A DNA stretch of 11,564 bases from an uncultured Actinomyces sp. (GTDB lineage: Bacteria > Actinomycetota > Actinomycetes > Actinomycetales > Actinomycetaceae): contig CALHZX010000076.1 in the NCBI GenBank assembly GCA_938040725.1, forward strand, positions 1 to 11,564, in the 5' to 3' direction. The position numbers and the translations under genes are program-made. The number at the start of each line of letters is the position of its first letter. Position 1 is the first letter of the stretch. Below, in pieces: positions 1 to 6,105 of the stretch. The notes below the pieces were generated by a model. That model did no database searches. It was not told the origin of the DNA and saw nothing but the letters and a program-made list of their open reading frames with translations.

Positions 1-622
1 CCTTGACGACCGCTACGTTGGCGACGTACTCCATGAGGCTGTCCTGCATGCGGGAGGCGTAGTGGGCCACCATCTCGAAGCCCTTCGCCCAAGCGGGAGC
101 CGCCGCCTTCTTCACGAGCCACATGAGGGGCAGGCCCGCCGCCATGCACAGGGCGAGCCGCCAGTCGACCACGAGCATGAGGGCGAACGCGGCGGCGGGA
201 AACAGGGTGGCTGAGGCCGATTCGGGTAGCCCGTGGGCAAGGTACACCTCCACCTGCTCCACGTCGTTGCGCATGACGTTCGCGAGGTCTCCCGGCCTTC
301 TGATCTGAAAGAAGCCGAGAGGGAGCCTCTTCAGATGGCGCACGATGCGCAGGCGTATGTCCGTCAGGCACGAGTATGCCACCCGATGGGCCTTCCACGT
401 CGCCGCGTACATGCATGCCGCCTTCCCTGCCACGCATGCCGCCATCGCCGTTGCGGCGCAGGCGATCGCCGAGGGCGAGAGGGCGCCCTCCAAAAACAGG
501 TGGACGAGGTAGATCACGAGAACCGCAGGCACGAGCCCAAGGACCGCCCTGGTCAAAAGCATGGCGTTGGAGAGCCGGCTTTTCGCCATCATCTCTCCGA
601 CCAGTTCGTTCTTGTCTTCCAC
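1..622 (-). CDS. ABC transporter permease (ABC type 1 transmembrane domain), 3' end outside window
   Basis: This is the N-terminal 207 residues of an ABC exporter subunit; the rest, probably including an ATPase domain, lies beyond the left edge. It is open to the edge without a stop. It starts at GTG 622, five bases after a strong AAGGAGGAGGAGG; an in-frame TTG at 643 is a less likely start because that site would then be inside the gene. Hydrophobic segments lie at about residues 19-45, 52-75 and 138-170. Residues 100-125 (RLPLGFFQIRRPGDLANVM and the following RNDVEQVE) match the conserved intracellular coupling region of ABC type 1 exporters (P.GFF..R.GDL....ND). The substrate cannot be told; TetR-controlled exporters often handle drugs, peptides or siderophores. 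It follows the TetR gene on the same strand but has its own promoter and operator cluster, so repression by that TetR is inferred. Confidence 0.85.
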   Translation of the reverse strand, partial: MEDKNELVGEMMAKSRLSNAMLLTRAVLGLVPAVLVIYLVHLFLEGALSPSAIACAATAMAACVAGKAACMYAATWKAHRVAYSCLTDIRLRIVRHLKRLPLGFFQIRRPGDLANVMRNDVEQVEVYLAHGLPESASATLFPAAAFALMLVVDWRLALCMAAGLPLMWLVKKAAAPAWAKGFEMVAHYASRMQDSLMEYVANVAVVK

Positions 623-627
623 GAGAG

Positions 628-640
628 CCTCCTCCTCCTT
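628..640 (-). promoter_or_regulatory. Strong ribosome binding site of the ABC permease gene
   Basis: AAGGAGGAGGAGG on the minus strand ends five bases before GTG 622 and decides that start over the in-frame TTG upstream. Confidence 0.75.
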
Positions 641-703
641 CAATACTAAATAATAATTCGATATTGAGCGCAGACTGGGCCCTGGGCCAGTTTGCTTCGC
701 CTA

Positions 704-731
704 ACTATACCATTATTGAATCTTAATTCAA
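704..731 (-). promoter_or_regulatory. Probable promoter of the ABC permease gene
   Basis: Reading the minus strand, TTGAAT (731-726), a 16-base spacer and TATAGT (709-704) form a sigma-70-like promoter. It leaves a leader of about 75 bases before GTG 622. The -35 box lies inside the ATTGAAT/ATTCAAT half-site cluster, which suggests repression by blocking polymerase binding. Confidence 0.55.
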
Positions 732-739
732 TATTGAAT
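715..739. promoter_or_regulatory. Three-half-site operator, probable TetR binding site
   Basis: ATTGAAT (715-721), a four-base gap, ATTCAAT (726-732) and immediately ATTGAAT (733-739). The first pair makes a 7-4-7 inverted repeat and the second pair a perfect 14-bp palindrome. It lies between the TetR gene and the ABC gene and overlaps the -35 box of the latter. Related half-sites lie at 641-667 (TCAATA ... TATTGA), near 1371-1392 in the TetR leader, and at 1447-1453. Confidence 0.6.
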
Positions 740-774
740 GGCGAAAGGACCGCGCGGGATGCCGGCAAGCCCCG

Positions 775-1344
775 TCACAGGGAGTTCACCCCTTCGTAGT
801 AGCATTGCGCGATGAGCGCCAGCATGTCGCGGGCCTCGTCTTCGCTGCTGTAGTGGCGGGCCACCTCCATCAGGCTCTCCACGAAGTTGCTCGCGAGCAC
901 GTGGGCGAGCAGGTCCGGGTAGCGCAGGCGCGCACGCTCGTTCACCATGTATCGGATGTGCCGCTCGATGCTCTCGACGAAGTCGTCCTTCGCATGCTCG
1001 TAGGCGGTGCCCTGGCTCTTGTCGACGAGGATGACCAGCAGCTTGTGATGGGCCAGCATGCCGAGCAGGGGCCCCTCGGCCGCAATCCGGAACCTCTCCG
1101 AGGGCGTGTCCGCGAGGATAGACTCCTCCTCGCGTGCGATCCGATCGAAGTCGAAGGGAACGGACGATACCACAGCCCCGAAGAGCTTCTCCTTGTTCTC
1201 GAAGTACGAGTACAGCAGACTGGCCGACACGTCGGCGAGCCTCGCGATGTCCTGCATCTTCGCGCTGCGGAAGTCCTTCTCGTAAAACACCTGGACGGCG
1301 GCGGCGAGTATGTGCTCGCGCACCTCTTCCTTGAGAACCTGCAT
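775..1344 (-). CDS. TetR/AcrR family transcriptional regulator
   Basis: A 189-residue one-domain-plus-HTH repressor of normal TetR length. Residues 8-22 give the first helix (VREHILAAAVQVFYE). Residues 29-50 form the helix-turn-helix with the typical ending LLYSYFENKEKLF. The C-terminal part (about 60-189) is the variable ligand and dimer domain; its ligand cannot be predicted. The ATG at 1344 follows GAGGTGGGG. It is the upstream gene of the ABC permease on the same strand, so control of that exporter and of itself is the likely job, through the ATTGAAT-type half-sites on both sides of the gene. The opposite-strand frame of similar length over the same bases is a GC-rich shadow. Confidence 0.9.
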   Translation of the reverse strand: MQVLKEEVREHILAAAVQVFYEKDFRSAKMQDIARLADVSASLLYSYFENKEKLFGAVVSSVPFDFDRIAREEESILADTPSERFRIAAEGPLLGMLAHHKLLVILVDKSQGTAYEHAKDDFVESIERHIRYMVNERARLRYPDLLAHVLASNFVESLMEVARHYSSEDEARDMLALIAQCYYEGVNSL

Positions 1345-1395
1345 GCCCCACCTCTCGATTCCTCTTGCTGTTGAATGCTGGTTCGGTATTGATTC

Positions 1396-1423
1396 ATTCT
1401 AAACGATGCCCAGCGAACGACAA
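1396..1423 (-). promoter_or_regulatory. Possible promoter of the TetR gene
   Basis: On the minus strand TTGTCG (1423-1418), 16 bases and TAGAAT (1401-1396) give a plausible promoter about 50 bases before ATG 1344. TTGAAT- and TATTGA-like half-sites at 1371-1392 fall in the leader, consistent with autoregulation. Confidence 0.4.
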
Positions 1424-1532
1424 AAGGAAGGGATTGAGCCGTTTCTATTCAATCATCTAACTTGGAGAGAAGTATTTGTCATACTTTGACTCATGCTGCG
1501 GACCAGCAAAACGGAATCGAGATGAGGCATTG

Positions 1533-2816
1533 ATGACAAGAGAAAATCACGAAAACTCGCATAAGCACGAATCAGTCAACGACCTCCCCTCCATCAAGGA
1601 ACTAAGGCGCAGCGCGTCGGGACTCGAATGGCTCGGAAGGCTGTTCAGGAACGACGAGGCGAGGAAGAGCGCGCGGGAAGTCCGAGAAGAGCTCGACGGC
1701 CTCATCTCGCTCGTCGATGGCTTCTACCGTCTGCTGGGCGATAGGAACTGGGTTTTCTCAGATGCGCTGAACCTCGAAAGGATGCGCGCGGTCATCGGCA
1801 AGCCCACGCCCGAAGAAGCCGAGCGAGAGCTCGTCGAACACCTTAAGGAGGAAGGAGTTCTGTACCGAATGATCACCGGGCTGAATCGCTTCCCCGACAT
1901 GCGCCCGCGCATTCCGCTCCTGGAGAAGGCAGAGCAAGACTATCTCCAGGGGCGTTACTACAGCTCGGTCCTCGTGACGGTCTCCGTGATGGACGGGTTC
2001 GTGAACGACGCCTTCCGGTCCGAAGGGAGGAAGGGCCTCCACGCGAGGGAGTCAGAAGAGCTCCATGCGGGAGACTGCGTCGCGACCGTGTGGGATGGGC
2101 TCCCGTCCGTCCAGAGGGCGTTCACGAAATCAATCAACGCCAGGATAGATGAACCGGTTTGCGAAGTCTACCGCCACGGAATCATGCACGGGATGGTCAC
2201 CGACTACGACAACGACGTGATCGCCTCGAAAGCATGGTGCATGATCTTCGCCGTCGGAGACTGGGTCGATGCCGAGGTTAGGAAACGAGAGGCTGAAGAC
2301 GAAGGCACTCGTAATATCGTTCAAGTGCTCAAGGACCTTTTGGATATGCAGAGGCGCAACGCCGAAAATGACAGGAGGCTCGAGAACTGGAAGAAGCACC
2401 GTGTGGATCTCGAGCATCCTGCAGGCCCAGACGAAGAGCTCGTCAGAGGCTGCACGGGATTCCTCGAGGCCTGGAAGGCAAAGAACTACGGGGCATTGGG
2501 GTCGTTCTTCCCCAATTTCGCGAACAAGACGCCAGGCGCGCAGGCCGGCGAGGCGAGAGAGCTCTATTCTCCCCATCCGATCGAGGGGTACGAGATAGAA
2601 GAGATTATCAGGCCCGCCGCCGCAATCGCCAACGCAAAGATAAGGCTCCGCACTTCGGACAGATTGTGGACCGCGGCGATCCGCCTCTCTCGGCTGGAGG
2701 GAACCGCTCCGGCCGCTGATTGGGAACCGGGCGCATGGAAGGTGATGGGATACGGGGTAGATCCCTTCGTCGATGCGGAGAAGGACAGGCTATCAGACGA
2801 CGCCCCTCCGGCTTGA
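1533..2816 (+). CDS. Hypothetical protein with HEPN-like R-x4-H motif and NTF2-like C-terminal region
   Basis: A 427-residue soluble protein that I do not recognise as a named family. The ATG at 1533 follows GATGAGG; an alternative in-frame TTG at 1476, six bases after GGAGAG, would add 19 residues of unnatural-looking sequence. Residues 28-150 are mostly helical and charged. Residues 152-180 contain a helix (YYSSVLVTVSVMDGFVNDAF), and residues 213-220 read YRHGIMHG. R214 and H219 fit the R-x4-6-H catalytic motif of HEPN domains, and RHxIxHG resembles the Apea/Abi-type HEPN signature. After a charged linker (about 245-295), residues 305-415 (FLEAWKAKNYGALGSFF ... AWKVMGYGVDPF) resemble an NTF2/SnoaL-like fold. 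HEPN proteins are often RNases in abortive infection or TA systems; that role here is inference. It stands alone, with no partner gene on the same strand. Confidence 0.75.
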   Translation: MTRENHENSHKHESVNDLPSIKELRRSASGLEWLGRLFRNDEARKSAREVREELDGLISLVDGFYRLLGDRNWVFSDALNLERMRAVIGKPTPEEAERELVEHLKEEGVLYRMITGLNRFPDMRPRIPLLEKAEQDYLQGRYYSSVLVTVSVMDGFVNDAFRSEGRKGLHARESEELHAGDCVATVWDGLPSVQRAFTKSINARIDEPVCEVYRHGIMHGMVTDYDNDVIASKAWCMIFAVGDWVDAEVRKREAEDEGTRNIVQVLKDLLDMQRRNAENDRRLENWKKHRVDLEHPAGPDEELVRGCTGFLEAWKAKNYGALGSFFPNFANKTPGAQAGEARELYSPHPIEGYEIEEIIRPAAAIANAKIRLRTSDRLWTAAIRLSRLEGTAPAADWEPGAWKVMGYGVDPFVDAEKDRLSDDAPPA

Positions 2817-2921
2817 CGAAAGACGCTATGCAGCCCGCGCGCGTTGATGCCACAAGGCCGAGGAGATGCCGAGCGGCCCGGTTTGAAGCCTCGAATCGCG
2901 GGACGAGCGCAAATCATACCA

Positions 2922-3167
2922 TCAAATTGCACTTTCCAACGTCAGCAGCAGATCGACGCGGAGTGCACGGTTTTCGACGATTTGGATGTATGAGATTGGG
3001 TCAAGCTTGCCGATTTTCACCTTCGCGGGCCGGATCGTTTGTTCTCTGGGAAATTATGGGACCCTTGCAGAAGCCAATTCAAAAGAGAAATCGGCCACGT
3101 GCAACATGACCACGCTTTCGCAGTCCAGGCCATTTGCCCCTAGCGGACCCGCGTCCATTCTCGCCAT
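2922..3167 (-). pseudogene. Possible broken small gene, 81 codons with one internal stop
   Basis: From ATG 3167 the minus strand reads as gene-like sequence to TGA 2922-2924, except for an in-frame TAA at 3054-3056 (codon 38). The part before it reads MARMDAGPLGANGLDCESVV and on to ASARVP. The part after it (FPREQTIRPAKVKIGK, then LDPISYIQIVENRALRVDLL) has the hydrophobic/charged pattern and codon choice of real protein. Because one frame holds on both sides of the TAA, a point nonsense mutation fits better than a frameshift. No good ribosome binding site precedes the ATG, so it may also be a remnant of a longer gene. The family is not recognised. A plus-strand frame over the same bases (2986-3177, 63 codons) has no stop but a poorer composition. 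Confidence 0.35.
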
Positions 3168-3180
3168 CGCGTGCTGAAGT

Positions 3181-3223
3181 GGAACTCAACCCTGAGTTCC
3201 AACTGAGTTCCAGTTTTGGAACT
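3181..3223. repeat. Cluster of GGAACTCA / TGAGTTCC half-sites
   Basis: GGAACTCA (3181-3188), TGAGTTCC (3193-3200), TGAGTTCC (3204-3211) and a partial GGAACT (3218-3223). The first two form an inverted repeat with a four-base gap, and AGTTCC ... GGAACT (3206-3223) a second one with a six-base gap. This looks like a multi-site operator just upstream of the broken minus-strand gene. Recombinase arm sites are an alternative. Confidence 0.5.
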
Positions 3224-3346
3224 ATTTCACGGAGTGAGGAGTAAATAAGGTCGCTGTTCAGGCAGCATATTGCGTTCACGCCTCCCTGCCTTTCGACCAT
3301 AGAGTGGGAGTGACGCTCTCCTTTAGGTGAGCGCACAGACTCAAAG

Positions 3347-3383
3347 CCCTGGCCTCGTCCCTGATTCGTGGGACGAGGCCGGG
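3347..3383. terminator. Terminator hairpin after the PemK/MazF-type toxin gene
   Basis: GGCCTCGTCCC (3351-3361), an eight-base loop and GGGACGAGGCC (3370-3380) make a perfect 11-bp stem, extendable by C-G and G-U pairs to 3348/3383. It starts seven bases past the toxin stop at 3390 on the minus strand, where it is followed by GGGCTTTGAG, a weak T run. The core stem is shared with the hairpin at 10582-10603. Confidence 0.65.
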
Positions 3384-3389
3384 ATTGAT

Positions 3390-3731
3390 TTATCGGGGGA
3401 GCGCCGCGAGTGCCTGGCTGACTGGGTGTGCGTTGCGCGGAGATAGCCTGCCGATACGGCCCGCAGTGCCGAGGTAGGTTGGTGGCAGGAGGGCAATTCG
3501 ATCTACTCGTACGAGGGAAGCTTTCGTCAGCCCCGCTGCACGCCAATCCTCGAGCGGAGTGTCGAGTGGAAGCGAGAGCTTGTTTGAGGCGCCGGTGATC
3601 ATCGCAGCTAGGAGTCCGTCCTGTGAACAGGCGAGAACTAGGACAGGGCGAAACTTATAGCCGCGGTCGTCGAAGTTAAAGCGCGCGTGCCAGATCTCCC
3701 ATGGTGTGGGTGCTCCCTCATTCGCCGTCAT
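3390..3731 (-). CDS. Type II toxin, PemK/MazF family endoribonuclease
   Basis: A 113-residue protein of normal MazF/PemK size. Its N-terminal part WEIWHARFNFDD is followed by KFRPVLVLACSQDG (the K-x-RPVLV strand typical of PemK-like toxins), AAMITGAS, and AGLTKASLVRVDRIALL, the conserved part of the fold with its R-x-D strand. Family members cut mRNA, usually at short sequence motifs; the cut site here is unknown. The start is ATG 3731, inside the 3' end of the antitoxin gene (14-base overlap), so translation is probably coupled. A longer open frame reaches 3926 but is only the antitoxin region read in another frame. Together with the upstream RelB/DinJ-like gene it makes a two-gene operon ended by the hairpin at 3347-3383. 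Confidence 0.85.
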   Translation of the reverse strand: MTANEGAPTPWEIWHARFNFDDRGYKFRPVLVLACSQDGLLAAMITGASNKLSLPLDTPLEDWRAAGLTKASLVRVDRIALLPPTYLGTAGRIGRLSPRNAHPVSQALAALPR

Positions 3732-3987
3732 CCCAGTCTCCCGGGAGCTGTGCGACGCCGTTTGAGTCCATCGTGGGGCGATAGGCGTAGCGCTCGAGTC
3801 CGTCGAACGTGGGAGTCTCGGGGCGCATGTCGAAGGGGAGGCCTCCGACTTCGATCGACTTTGCGAGGAAGATGTTGATTGCGTCCGAGAGGCTAATTCC
3901 CCAGCGCGCATAGACGGCTGTGGCATCGGCCTTGATCTGTGCGGTCGTGCGAGTTTTCACCTCAGCTGTGCGGGCCATCGTCGGCAT
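3718..3987 (-). CDS. Type II antitoxin, RelB/DinJ family
   Basis: An 89-residue protein. Residues 8-30 (AEVKTRTTAQIKADATAVYA) and the stretch RWGISLSDAINIFLAKSIEVGGLPFDM (about 31-57) match the RelB/DinJ ribbon-helix-helix antitoxins, whose signature is G(L/I)SxSDAINxFL ... GGLPF. The acidic tail ending in GDWDDGE probably wraps the toxin. ATG 3987 is preferred because AGGAG lies five bases upstream; GTG 3991-3993, two codons earlier, would overlap that site. The toxin gene overlaps the 3' end by 14 bases. The antitoxin probably represses the operon through the palindrome at 4013-4033. The family is usually paired with RelE/YafQ toxins, whereas here the partner is PemK/MazF-like. Confidence 0.85.
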   Translation of the reverse strand: MPTMARTAEVKTRTTAQIKADATAVYARWGISLSDAINIFLAKSIEVGGLPFDMRPETPTFDGLERYAYRPTMDSNGVAQLPGDWDDGE

Positions 3988-4012
3988 GGTCACTCCTTTC
4001 GCTATCTATATT

Positions 4013-4033
4013 CTAGTCCCAGACTGGTACTAG
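4013..4033. promoter_or_regulatory. 21-bp operator palindrome of the RelB/DinJ-PemK operon
   Basis: CTAGTCCCAG (4013-4022), a central A and CTGGTACTAG (4024-4033) pair with a single mismatch. It lies 26 bases before the antitoxin ATG and next to AT-rich bases (TAGAATATAGA on the minus strand) that probably hold the -10 box. Such a near-perfect palindrome is what a ribbon-helix-helix antitoxin dimer pair would bind. Confidence 0.65.
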
Positions 4034-4105
4034 CATGGGTCCATTCTGGGATGATATTGATGTGTTGTGGGGTGGTGTGGCGTTAGCTGTAGGCAGTTGT
4101 ATCAC

Positions 4106-4134
4106 TTGATCTGAGGTCGAATTCTGGCCATAAT
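4106..4134 (+). promoter_or_regulatory. Probable promoter of the Phd-Doc operon
   Basis: TTGATC (4106-4111), 17 bases and CATAAT (4129-4134) form a near-consensus promoter that would start about 20 bases before ATG 4160. An imperfect palindrome with arms GCCA/TGGC (4127-4140) overlaps the -10 box and is a candidate Phd operator. Confidence 0.55.
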
Positions 4135-4159
4135 TGTGGCTAAGACTGAAAGGAGTAGT

Positions 4160-4372
4160 ATGTCGACACTGACGATGGGGCTTGCCGAGGCGAAGAACAA
4201 CTTTTCGCGACTGACAGCAGAGGTGAATAGGACGGGGAAGCCTGTCACGATCCTCAAGAACAACAGGCCGTGGGTGGTCATTCAGCCGGCGCAGCAGTCT
4301 GATAGTGCTGTCGATGTCGCTGTTGACTTCATGGATGCCTACGCGGACGTGTTTGAAGAGCTCGCGAAGTGA
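4160..4372 (+). CDS. phd: Type II antitoxin, Phd/YefM family
   Basis: A 70-residue antitoxin. MSTLTMGLAEAKNNFSRLTA is the N-terminal DNA-binding part of the Phd/YefM fold (the family pattern is an S..EA+..FS.L...), followed by GKPVTILKNNRPWVVIQP, the second conserved strand pair. The acidic C-terminal part (VAVDFMDAYADVFEEL) would bind and block the Doc toxin. ATG 4160 is chosen because AGGAG lies four bases upstream; the frame is open back to GTG 4136 but that start would bury the ribosome binding site. The stop overlaps the start of doc by four bases (GTGA), so the pair is translationally coupled. Autoregulation, with conditional cooperativity as in the P1 system, is expected from the family, not shown here. 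Confidence 0.85.
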   Translation: MSTLTMGLAEAKNNFSRLTAEVNRTGKPVTILKNNRPWVVIQPAQQSDSAVDVAVDFMDAYADVFEELAK

Positions 4373-4752
4373 ACGCTGTCGCGTTTTCTCGGGACGATGT
4401 ATGTGCCATCCATTCGGCTGCGATTGCTCGCTTCGGTGGCTTAGACGGTGTGCGAGACGAGGGGATACTGGCCTCGGCTCTCGCCCAGCCGTTCCAGACT
4501 TTTGGGGGTGATGAGCTCTACCCGAGTGCAGTCGAGAAAGCGTGTCGGTACGCTGTTGGGATCATTTCGGGGCATCCCTTCCTGGACGGAAACAAGCGAA
4601 CTGGTGCTGCTCTGTTAGGCACGTATCTCAGGATGTGTGGTATTGGTTTTACGCCTGACCATGCGGAGTTCCTTTCAGCCATGCTCGGGGTAGCTGATGG
4701 GTCTATGAGTTACGAGGATCTCGTGGACTGGGTGAGGATCAACGTGGGGTAA
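4369..4752 (+). CDS. doc: Type II toxin, Doc family (Fic fold)
   Basis: A 127-residue toxin, the usual Doc length. Residues 69-79 read HPFLDGNKRTG, the Fic/Doc active-site loop with catalytic H69, acidic D73 and phosphate-binding N75, K76 and R77. The spacing matches phage P1 Doc, which phosphorylates elongation factor Tu and stops translation. The N-terminal part (HSAAIARFGGLDGVRDEGIL and on through ALAQPFQTFGG) also matches Doc proteins. It starts at GTG 4369, overlapping the phd stop by four bases. All active-site residues are present, so it should be functional. No terminator hairpin was clear in the 100 bases that follow. Confidence 0.9.
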   Translation: MNAVAFSRDDVCAIHSAAIARFGGLDGVRDEGILASALAQPFQTFGGDELYPSAVEKACRYAVGIISGHPFLDGNKRTGAALLGTYLRMCGIGFTPDHAEFLSAMLGVADGSMSYEDLVDWVRINVG

Positions 4753-4837
4753 TCGCCTTCGGGTTTTATGTTGGTGATTCAGTGGCGGAGTATTCCATGG
4801 AGTAGGGTTCGTCGTAGCGAAGCGGCAGCCCTGGATC

Positions 4838-4844
4838 AAGGAGG
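4838..4844 (+). promoter_or_regulatory. Ribosome binding site fixing the DUF2262 gene start
   Basis: AAGGAGG lies seven bases before GTG 4852 and supports this GTG rather than the later ATG codons. Confidence 0.7.
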
Positions 4845-4851
4845 ATGACAC

Positions 4852-5721
4852 GTGGATCTGCTCGAATATACGCGTTTGCAAAACAATATGACGCAGGCCG
4901 AATGGGAACGCACCTTCGAGGAAGAGATTCGGGAGATCCTCGTCCTGCTCGCCGGCGGTGGCGGGGCCGGCAAGAGGAACGGATTCTGGGACGTCTCGCA
5001 CTACTTCATTGCGTATGTGGACTGCCAGACCGGCACACTGCACGCGGCTGACGGCCGGATCGCCTATCCCGTCAGCGACGAGCAAAACGATGCCGGAGGC
5101 ATCCTCGATCGCTTCCGTCGGGAGGCGGTATACCGCCTCAAGGCGCGCAAGAAGATTCCTAGCGAGGTTCCCGAGGGTGTAACCGCCTCCTCGCAGAACC
5201 AGTTCCTGATCGTCGATGTCCTCGAAGAGGATCCCCCCTGCCCCGCCTTGGAAGAGGTGCTGGCCGACTATCGCAGGCCGGTCGTGGTGGTCGACGAGGT
5301 ACTCGGAGAACTCACTCTCGACAAAGACCTCGACATGTTCGAAGGGGAGGTCCTGTGGCGCGGCGAGCAGATCTGCCTGTCGCTCGAGGTTGATACGGCG
5401 AACGAGGACACCTGGGCTGACGCTAGGCGGGCGATGAAGGAGATGCTGGCGGAGCAGGATCGCTGGGACAGTGACATGCGCGCGAGCGCCGCACGTGAGC
5501 TCACCGAACTCGCGTGCGAATGGCGCGAATCTGCCGACGAGGAGGTCCCCGAGATTACCGAAGAGAGCTTCGCATGCCGGATCGAGCTGTGCAGCATCGC
5601 GATGGACGCTGACGGTTCATTTTCCGCCTACTTCGATGACGACGACATGTTCTTCGGGCACTGTGTCACCGTATACGGAACTCTGGCGGACGGGGTGAGA
5701 ACGGTCAACATGGAGGGATAG
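4852..5721 (+). CDS. DUF2262 domain-containing protein
   Basis: A 289-residue acidic soluble protein without signal peptide or membrane segment. Residues 90-140 (RREAVYRLKARKKIP ... NQFLIVDVLEEDPP) form the N-terminal part seen in longer members. Residues 144-289 match DUF2262: VVVVDEVLGELTLDK, a central helix with WDSDMRASAARELTELA and W-R, then ITEESFACRIELCS, DGSFSAYFDDDDMFFGHCV and a final MEG. The molecular function of the family is not known to me; its acidity is reminiscent of immunity or inhibitor proteins, but that is only an impression. It lies 100 bases after doc on the same strand, has its own strong ribosome binding site, and its GC-rich codon use matches the left-hand genes rather than the AT-richer block that starts right after it. 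Confidence 0.8.
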   Translation: MDLLEYTRLQNNMTQAEWERTFEEEIREILVLLAGGGGAGKRNGFWDVSHYFIAYVDCQTGTLHAADGRIAYPVSDEQNDAGGILDRFRREAVYRLKARKKIPSEVPEGVTASSQNQFLIVDVLEEDPPCPALEEVLADYRRPVVVVDEVLGELTLDKDLDMFEGEVLWRGEQICLSLEVDTANEDTWADARRAMKEMLAEQDRWDSDMRASAARELTELACEWRESADEEVPEITEESFACRIELCSIAMDADGSFSAYFDDDDMFFGHCVTVYGTLADGVRTVNMEG

Positions 5722-6105
5722 TCGTCCTAAATGGTGGTCGGAACGGCGCTGTCCAGTATTGATATAGACGCCTCGCGTCTGCCGCCATCGCATTCTTCAG
5801 GGAGCCGTGCGAGCCGATTCCTTCGTATCTCGGGTGCGGGACAGTACTAGGCGCGCCATTGCTGAAGTTTTGCAGGTGAATGGGGTCGATGAGAATCAAA
5901 TACCGATTGAAGTGGATCAGGCGTGTAGCTGAGGCTGGAGCCGCTGCTTGTGGGGGTGTCACGAAAATGACAAACGCATGGTCTTTCGAAGCTTATGAGG
6001 GTTATCGGTACTTTGGTTGTGGTGCTGGCTGTTAAATGCGTCGTGTGTACTCATGCTGTGGGATGATATATGTGAGCAAGATTCCACTACAAAAAAGGAG
6101 AGATC
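5722..6105. other. Intergenic stretch at the left edge of the AT-richer block
   Basis: These 384 bases separate the DUF2262 gene from the kinase gene. No RNA gene or strong terminator was found. They contain one small open frame (5880-6035). Close to the kinase start lies an AT-rich GATGATATATG (6062-6072) that could be part of a promoter, though I see no matching -35 box. An 85-codon minus-strand frame at 5705-5962 is judged non-coding. Confidence 0.5.
5880..6035 (+). CDS. Possible small protein, 51 residues, cysteine- and glycine-rich end
   Basis: A short plus-strand frame that starts at ATG 5880 (or ATG 5889) and ends at TAA 6033-6035, about 70 bases before the kinase gene. It begins MGSMRIKYRLKWIRR (strongly basic), has AGAAACGGV in the middle, and ends FEAYEGYRYFGCGAGC. 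It has two cysteines in the last six residues and one at about residue 24. The only Shine-Dalgarno-like sequence, AGGTG at 5874-5878, is too close to 5880 but about 10 bases from 5889. I do not recognise it. It could be a small peptide gene, a regulatory leader or chance; the frame is short enough that chance is a real option. Confidence 0.25.
   Translation: MGSMRIKYRLKWIRRVAEAGAAACGGVTKMTNAWSFEAYEGYRYFGCGAGC

Larger units (their letters stand above)
2817..3389. other. Gene-poor stretch between HEPN-like gene and TA module
   Basis: No intact convincing gene was found in these 573 bases. They hold the remains of a small minus-strand gene (2922-3167), a cluster of GGAACTCA-type half-sites (3181-3223), about 120 bases with nothing recognisable (3224-3346), and the terminator hairpin of the minus-strand TA operon. 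No terminator was seen directly after the stop at 2816. Confidence 0.5.

Noticed and set aside
805..1374. A 189-codon plus-strand frame opposite the TetR gene
   Set aside because: It is the antisense shadow of a GC-rich gene; the minus-strand TetR has a clear HTH and ribosome binding site.
2720..3109. A 129-codon plus-strand frame after the HEPN-like gene
   Set aside because: It overlaps the 3' end of that gene in another frame and is Arg-rich without motifs or a ribosome binding site.
3181..3223. A CRISPR array
   Set aside because: The repeats are only 8 bases long, of mixed orientation and with 3-6 base gaps; this is an operator-like cluster.
3230..3346. A tRNA or other structured RNA gene
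   Set aside because: Only short 5-bp pairings could be found, and no T-loop-like GGTTCGA-type sequence or cloverleaf on either strand.
3079..3546. A 155-codon minus-strand frame
   Set aside because: It overlaps the PemK/MazF-type toxin gene in another frame, is rich in Ser/Arg/Pro and Gly, and has no ribosome binding site.
5705..5962. An 85-codon minus-strand frame
   Set aside because: It has no ribosome binding site, protein-like motif or plausible partner, and starts inside the end of the DUF2262 gene on the other strand.
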